Source of the DNA: a bacterium
Lineage (GTDB): Bacteria > Patescibacteria > Paceibacteria > UBA9973 > SBAW01
NCBI GenBank assembly: GCA_021825025.1
Contig: JAKAIP010000022.1
Location: forward strand, 1 to 7,782
Reading direction: 5' to 3'
DNA: 7,782 nucleotides
Both the position numbers and the translations under genes were made by a program. The notes under the pieces were generated by a model. The model was not told the origin of the DNA. It saw only the letters and a program-made list of their open reading frames with translations, and did no database searches. Below, in pieces: positions 5,624-7,782 of the stretch. The first letter of the stretch is position 1, and the number at the start of each line of letters is the position of its first letter.

Positions 5624-6370
5624 ATGAAAGCATTGGAAAGACACGTGTTCACGGACGCGCTCAAAGAGCATGCGGATGCGAACCTACTTGGCACCGGTCG
5701 AAATTTGTACCCGGGGAAGGGCATTGTTGTCGGCCTCGACGAGACCGGTAAGTACTTGGTACAGGTGACCTGGCATATGCACAAGGGCGACGGTGCGTAT
5801 ACCCACACCGAACCCGGGTATGTGTTCGCCGAAAGCAATGCGGCCGAAGGTTCTCGCTATGCCGCCATGAGCGAAGTGACGCAGAATCACTGCACCTACT
5901 ACATCGTAGGGAGCAGCCAGGCAGCTAACGCGGTTACTGACGGATACGCAAACGACTTTGACCCGCGGGATTCACTCCGGCGTTTCCTCATTCTCTCTCG
6001 ACGGGAGACCGATGAACGCAATGCTGTTCCGTGCGTGATAGCGTCGTGCTACTGGCGGGGTACGGTACCCATGATCACCATGTCGACACTGAAGCAGTCG
6101 CGCTTAAACGCCCTGTGCGACCTGAGCACGCACGACGTCATCGGTATCAGCAAGGGGTTTGGTCATTGTCTTGCCGCCTATCCCATGGACGGCGATCTGC
6201 GATGGATTCTCAAGGAGGATCCAAGCCTCTTCCCCCTGCACGGGACGATGACTGACATCGCTCAGACGTATTCAGAAGTACTCAATGTCAACAACCATGC
6301 CTCAGTCGCGGTGAAATTCATTCCGCGACAGGGCCCGTCCTCAGTCCATATCAGCAACCAACGCAAGTAG
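5624..6370 (+). CDS. Putative divergent IMP cyclohydrolase-like protein (PurO-type fold)
   Basis: The 248-residue protein resembles the archaeal PurO/IMP cyclohydrolase-like family, which closes the purine ring of FAICAR to give IMP. The support is the NLYPGKGIVVG element (27-37), the following G-K-YLVQVTWHM strand (42-52), a Y-G-like VGSS turn (95-98) and the general length. However, the GRSxxSRNR stretch that I recall after the W in bacterial homologues is not present: here W50 is followed by HMHKGDGAYTHTEPGYVF. The C-terminal half (150-248) does not recall the typical family ending. So a related NTN-fold protein with another substrate is possible. It stands apart from the upstream operon by a 52-base gap, has its own ribosome-binding-like site, and ends at a strong terminator. 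No other purine biosynthesis gene is in the window. Its codon choice looks somewhat different by eye (less CTC for Leu), which is not quantified. Confidence 0.6.
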   Translation: MKALERHVFTDALKEHADANLLGTGRNLYPGKGIVVGLDETGKYLVQVTWHMHKGDGAYTHTEPGYVFAESNAAEGSRYAAMSEVTQNHCTYYIVGSSQAANAVTDGYANDFDPRDSLRRFLILSRRETDERNAVPCVIASCYWRGTVPMITMSTLKQSRLNALCDLSTHDVIGISKGFGHCLAAYPMDGDLRWILKEDPSLFPLHGTMTDIAQTYSEVLNVNNHASVAVKFIPRQGPSSVHISNQRK

Positions 6371-6385
6371 TTACTAAGAACTACT
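6366..6385 (+). other. Small inverted repeat over the stop codon
   Basis: AGTAGTT (6366-6372) pairs with AACTACT (6379-6385) as a perfect 7-base stem around a six-base loop, ACTAAG. It includes the TAG stop of the IMP cyclohydrolase-like gene and sits 10 bases before the terminator stem. It could stabilise the mRNA 3' end or be chance; A-U content makes it weak on its own. Confidence 0.4.
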
Positions 6386-6395
6386 GCCCCTATAC

Positions 6396-6427
6396 CACGT
6401 CTGCCACCCTTGGCGGACGTGTTTTTT
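6396..6427 (+). terminator. Rho-independent terminator
   Basis: CACGTCTGCC (6396-6405) pairs with GGCGGACGTG (6412-6421) in a 10-base stem with one U-G pair, closed by the loop ACCCTT and followed directly by six T (6422-6427). It lies 25 bases after the stop of the IMP cyclohydrolase-like gene. No A-run precedes the stem, so it works in the plus direction only. Confidence 0.9.
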
Positions 6428-6436
6428 AGTAGGGTG

Positions 6437-6448
6437 TATACTGACCAT
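6437..6448 (+). promoter_or_regulatory. Candidate -10 box for a leaderless transcript
   Basis: TATACT (6437-6442) matches the -10 consensus TATAAT in five of six positions and is followed by six bases before ATG 6449. Transcription would be expected to begin at or beside the A of the start codon. No good -35 exists at 16-18 bases; TTGGCG (6410-6415), inside the terminator stem, is 21 bases away. A promoter is needed somewhere here because a strong terminator ends at 6427. Exact site is inferred. Confidence 0.4.
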
Positions 6449-7021
6449 ATGAACCATACGCCCCAGATCAAGAAAGCGATTCAATTCGCTGCACGCAAGC
6501 ATCATGGGCAAATGCGCCGCGAAACAGAACCACTTCCGTACATCACCCACCTTTTTTCAGTAGCCGTACTTGTCGCCGAGGATGGTGCGCATGATGATGT
6601 CGTCACCGCAGCACTTTTGCACGACACTATCGAAGACACCGGCACAACTCGTGAAGAAATTGTAACGGTATTTAACGAACGAGTAGCGATACTCGTAGAG
6701 TCCGTCAGTGAACCAAAAGAAAAAGACGGCACGCCTCTCAGCTGGAAAGAGCGCAAGACGGAGTATCTTGCACAGCTTGAACGTGCCGATACTGAAGCGG
6801 TGCTCATCGCGGTAGCCGACAAGATCGATAACATCGAGAGCAAAATTGAAGCCTTCCAGAAAGAAGGGGAGGCCCTGCTCAAGCGCTGGGCACAGCCACT
6901 CACCGAATATCTCTGGTATCACGAAGAAGCGCTCCGTATTGCCAAACAACGAATCCCTGATCACCGCCTCACCAAGCGCCTCGCCGAAGCACACGCAAAA
7001 GAACGGGAGTTTTTTGCGTAA
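6449..7021 (+). CDS. Stand-alone HD-domain phosphohydrolase (RelA/SpoT hydrolase-like)
   Basis: The 190-residue protein is one HD domain. H34 (YITHLFSVA, 31-39), the H58-D59 pair in AALLHDTIEDT (54-64) with E62-D63, and D124 in VADKIDNIE (122-130) match the metal and catalytic layout of RelA/SpoT and MESH1-type (p)ppGpp 3'-pyrophosphohydrolases. The N-terminal A-x-x-x-H-x-GQ-R pattern (14-23) also fits. No synthetase, TGS or ACT domain is present. It may hydrolyse an alarmone or another nucleotide; this class is often over-annotated as SpoT, so the substrate stays open. ATG 6449 is chosen because it begins the domain, lies after the terminator and is placed at a candidate -10 box. An ATG at 6410 lies in the terminator loop. 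It ends seven bases from the convergent peptidase gene. Confidence 0.85.
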   Translation: MNHTPQIKKAIQFAARKHHGQMRRETEPLPYITHLFSVAVLVAEDGAHDDVVTAALLHDTIEDTGTTREEIVTVFNERVAILVESVSEPKEKDGTPLSWKERKTEYLAQLERADTEAVLIAVADKIDNIESKIEAFQKEGEALLKRWAQPLTEYLWYHEEALRIAKQRIPDHRLTKRLAEAHAKEREFFA

Positions 7022-7028
7022 GAAACTA

Positions 7029-7782
7029 CTACCAAATCTTCGCTCTATCTTTTGGCTCGCGATACAGCGCATCGCCTTTCTGCACACCGAATGCCGCGTA
7101 GAATTCCGGAAGATTTGAGAGTGGTCCGTTCACGCGGAATCGCGACGGGGAATGCGGATCAGTAAGCACTTGCGTCTTCCTAAATTCTGGCCGTTCCTGT
7201 TCACGCTCAGTGGTTGCATAGCCGAGGAAGAAACGTTGCTCGGGTGTAAATCCGTCAATATCTTTCCGAGACGTTTCTGCAAGACGCAGTTGATACGCGT
7301 CATACGCAATTGAAATGCCCCCAAGATCGGCGATATTTTCACCAAGCGTCAATTGGCCGTTTACGTGTATGCCTGATTCGATTTCATACCCATCAAATTC
7401 TTTCTTGAGACGCTTCGCTTTCTCGGTAAAGCGTTTTGTGTCTGTCGGCGTCCACCAGGTCTTTCGATTTCCTTTCCCATCGAACTTACACCCCTGATCG
7501 TCGAACCCGTGCGTAATCTCATGCCCGATCACGGCACCTATGGCACCATAATTAAACGCATCGTCAGCGGTGACATCGAAGAAGGGGTGCTGGAGTATCG
7601 CCGCAGGGAAGACAATGTCATTGAGGCCAAAGCTGCAGTATGCATTTACCGTCTGCGGACTCATAAACCATTCCGCATGGTCAACGGGCCTCGTGAGACG
7701 ACGGAGCGCTCGTCGATGCTCAAATGCGGAAACCCGCAAGACATTCCCCGCGTAATCGTGTGCATCGATAACAAGCCCTTTA
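7029..7782 (-). CDS. M13-family zinc metallopeptidase (neprilysin/PepO-like), C-terminal part
   Basis: M13 peptidases are large (usually 650-700 residues) zinc endopeptidases that cut short peptides, often secreted or surface-attached. About 250 C-terminal residues are visible; the frame is open through base 7782, so the start lies beyond the right edge. A TTG near 7739 is internal, since in-frame family-like sequence (VIDAHDYAGNV) continues upstream of it. Motifs in order are NAYC plus DIVFPAAILQ, the zinc-binding HEITHGFDDQG (HEITH at 7509-7523) and GENIADLGG (7318-7343), whose Glu is the third zinc ligand and whose Asp orients it. HVNG and RVNGPLSN lie in the substrate region, and the end is RAKIW. 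The terminal Cys-x-x-Trp of eukaryotic members is replaced by a form common in bacteria. Active-site residues are intact. No terminator is visible in the seven-base gap to the convergent gene. Confidence 0.94.
   Translation of the reverse strand, partial: KGLVIDAHDYAGNVLRVSAFEHRRALRRLTRPVDHAEWFMSPQTVNAYCSFGLNDIVFPAAILQHPFFDVTADDAFNYGAIGAVIGHEITHGFDDQGCKFDGKGNRKTWWTPTDTKRFTEKAKRLKKEFDGYEIESGIHVNGQLTLGENIADLGGISIAYDAYQLRLAETSRKDIDGFTPEQRFFLGYATTEREQERPEFRKTQVLTDPHSPSRFRVNGPLSNLPEFYAAFGVQKGDALYREPKDRAKIW

Noticed and set aside
5278..5838. 186-codon minus-strand open frame across the end of ung and the next gene
   Set aside because: It is antisense to conserved Ung motifs and runs through the 52-base gap; the product resembles no family.
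7029..7739. Complete short peptidase starting at TTG 7739
   Set aside because: The frame stays open to base 7782 and the upstream residues match M13 sequence, so the gene is cut by the window edge.

Overview
The window is a dense, nearly gap-free bacterial segment. It most resembles a chromosome fragment of a Candidate Phyla Radiation (Patescibacteria) organism, probably Parcubacteria-like. This is an inference from gene content and style. The MnmA protein is short, with a CTW-EERRDA segment that I associate with that group. There is an ATP-cone/nuclease fusion, small single-membrane-segment proteins and a DUF7282-type protein. Genes are packed with 4-base overlaps, and recognisable Shine-Dalgarno sequences are almost absent. 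No phage, transposon, CRISPR, rRNA or tRNA sequence was seen.

Bases 41-5571 hold eight plus-strand genes that look like one operon: mltG (septal/peptidoglycan transglycosylase), mnmA (tRNA 2-thiouridylase), an unknown membrane-anchored 138-residue protein, an ATP-cone plus PD-(D/E)XK nuclease protein, a membrane-anchored DUF7282-like protein, a RecB/Cas4-like PD-(D/E)XK nuclease, a minimal MGMT-type alkyltransferase domain, and ung (uracil-DNA glycosylase). Junctions are either ATGA overlaps (2069, 2482, 3348) or gaps of 1 to 4 bases. Envelope genes alternate with nucleic-acid enzymes. The last three genes plus the ATP-cone protein form a small DNA-repair/nuclease group. The first 35 bases probably hold the end of an upstream gene of the same operon.

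Bases 5572-6427 hold a separate-looking unit. After a 52-base gap with a weak ribosome binding site comes a divergent IMP cyclohydrolase-like gene, which ends at a strong intrinsic terminator (6396-6427). Directly behind the terminator, a TATACT box 7 bases from an ATG suggests that the next gene, a stand-alone HD-domain phosphohydrolase (6449-7021), may be made from a leaderless transcript. That gene converges, with a 7-base gap, on a minus-strand M13-family zinc metallopeptidase that runs off the right edge.

No gene-free stretch exceeds 80 bases. The most noteworthy points are the pair of unlike PD-(D/E)XK nucleases flanking a secreted-type protein inside one translationally coupled cluster, the unusual cysteine layout and missing motif-I histidine in the second nuclease, a shortened loop in MnmA, and the divergent IMP cyclohydrolase-like protein.
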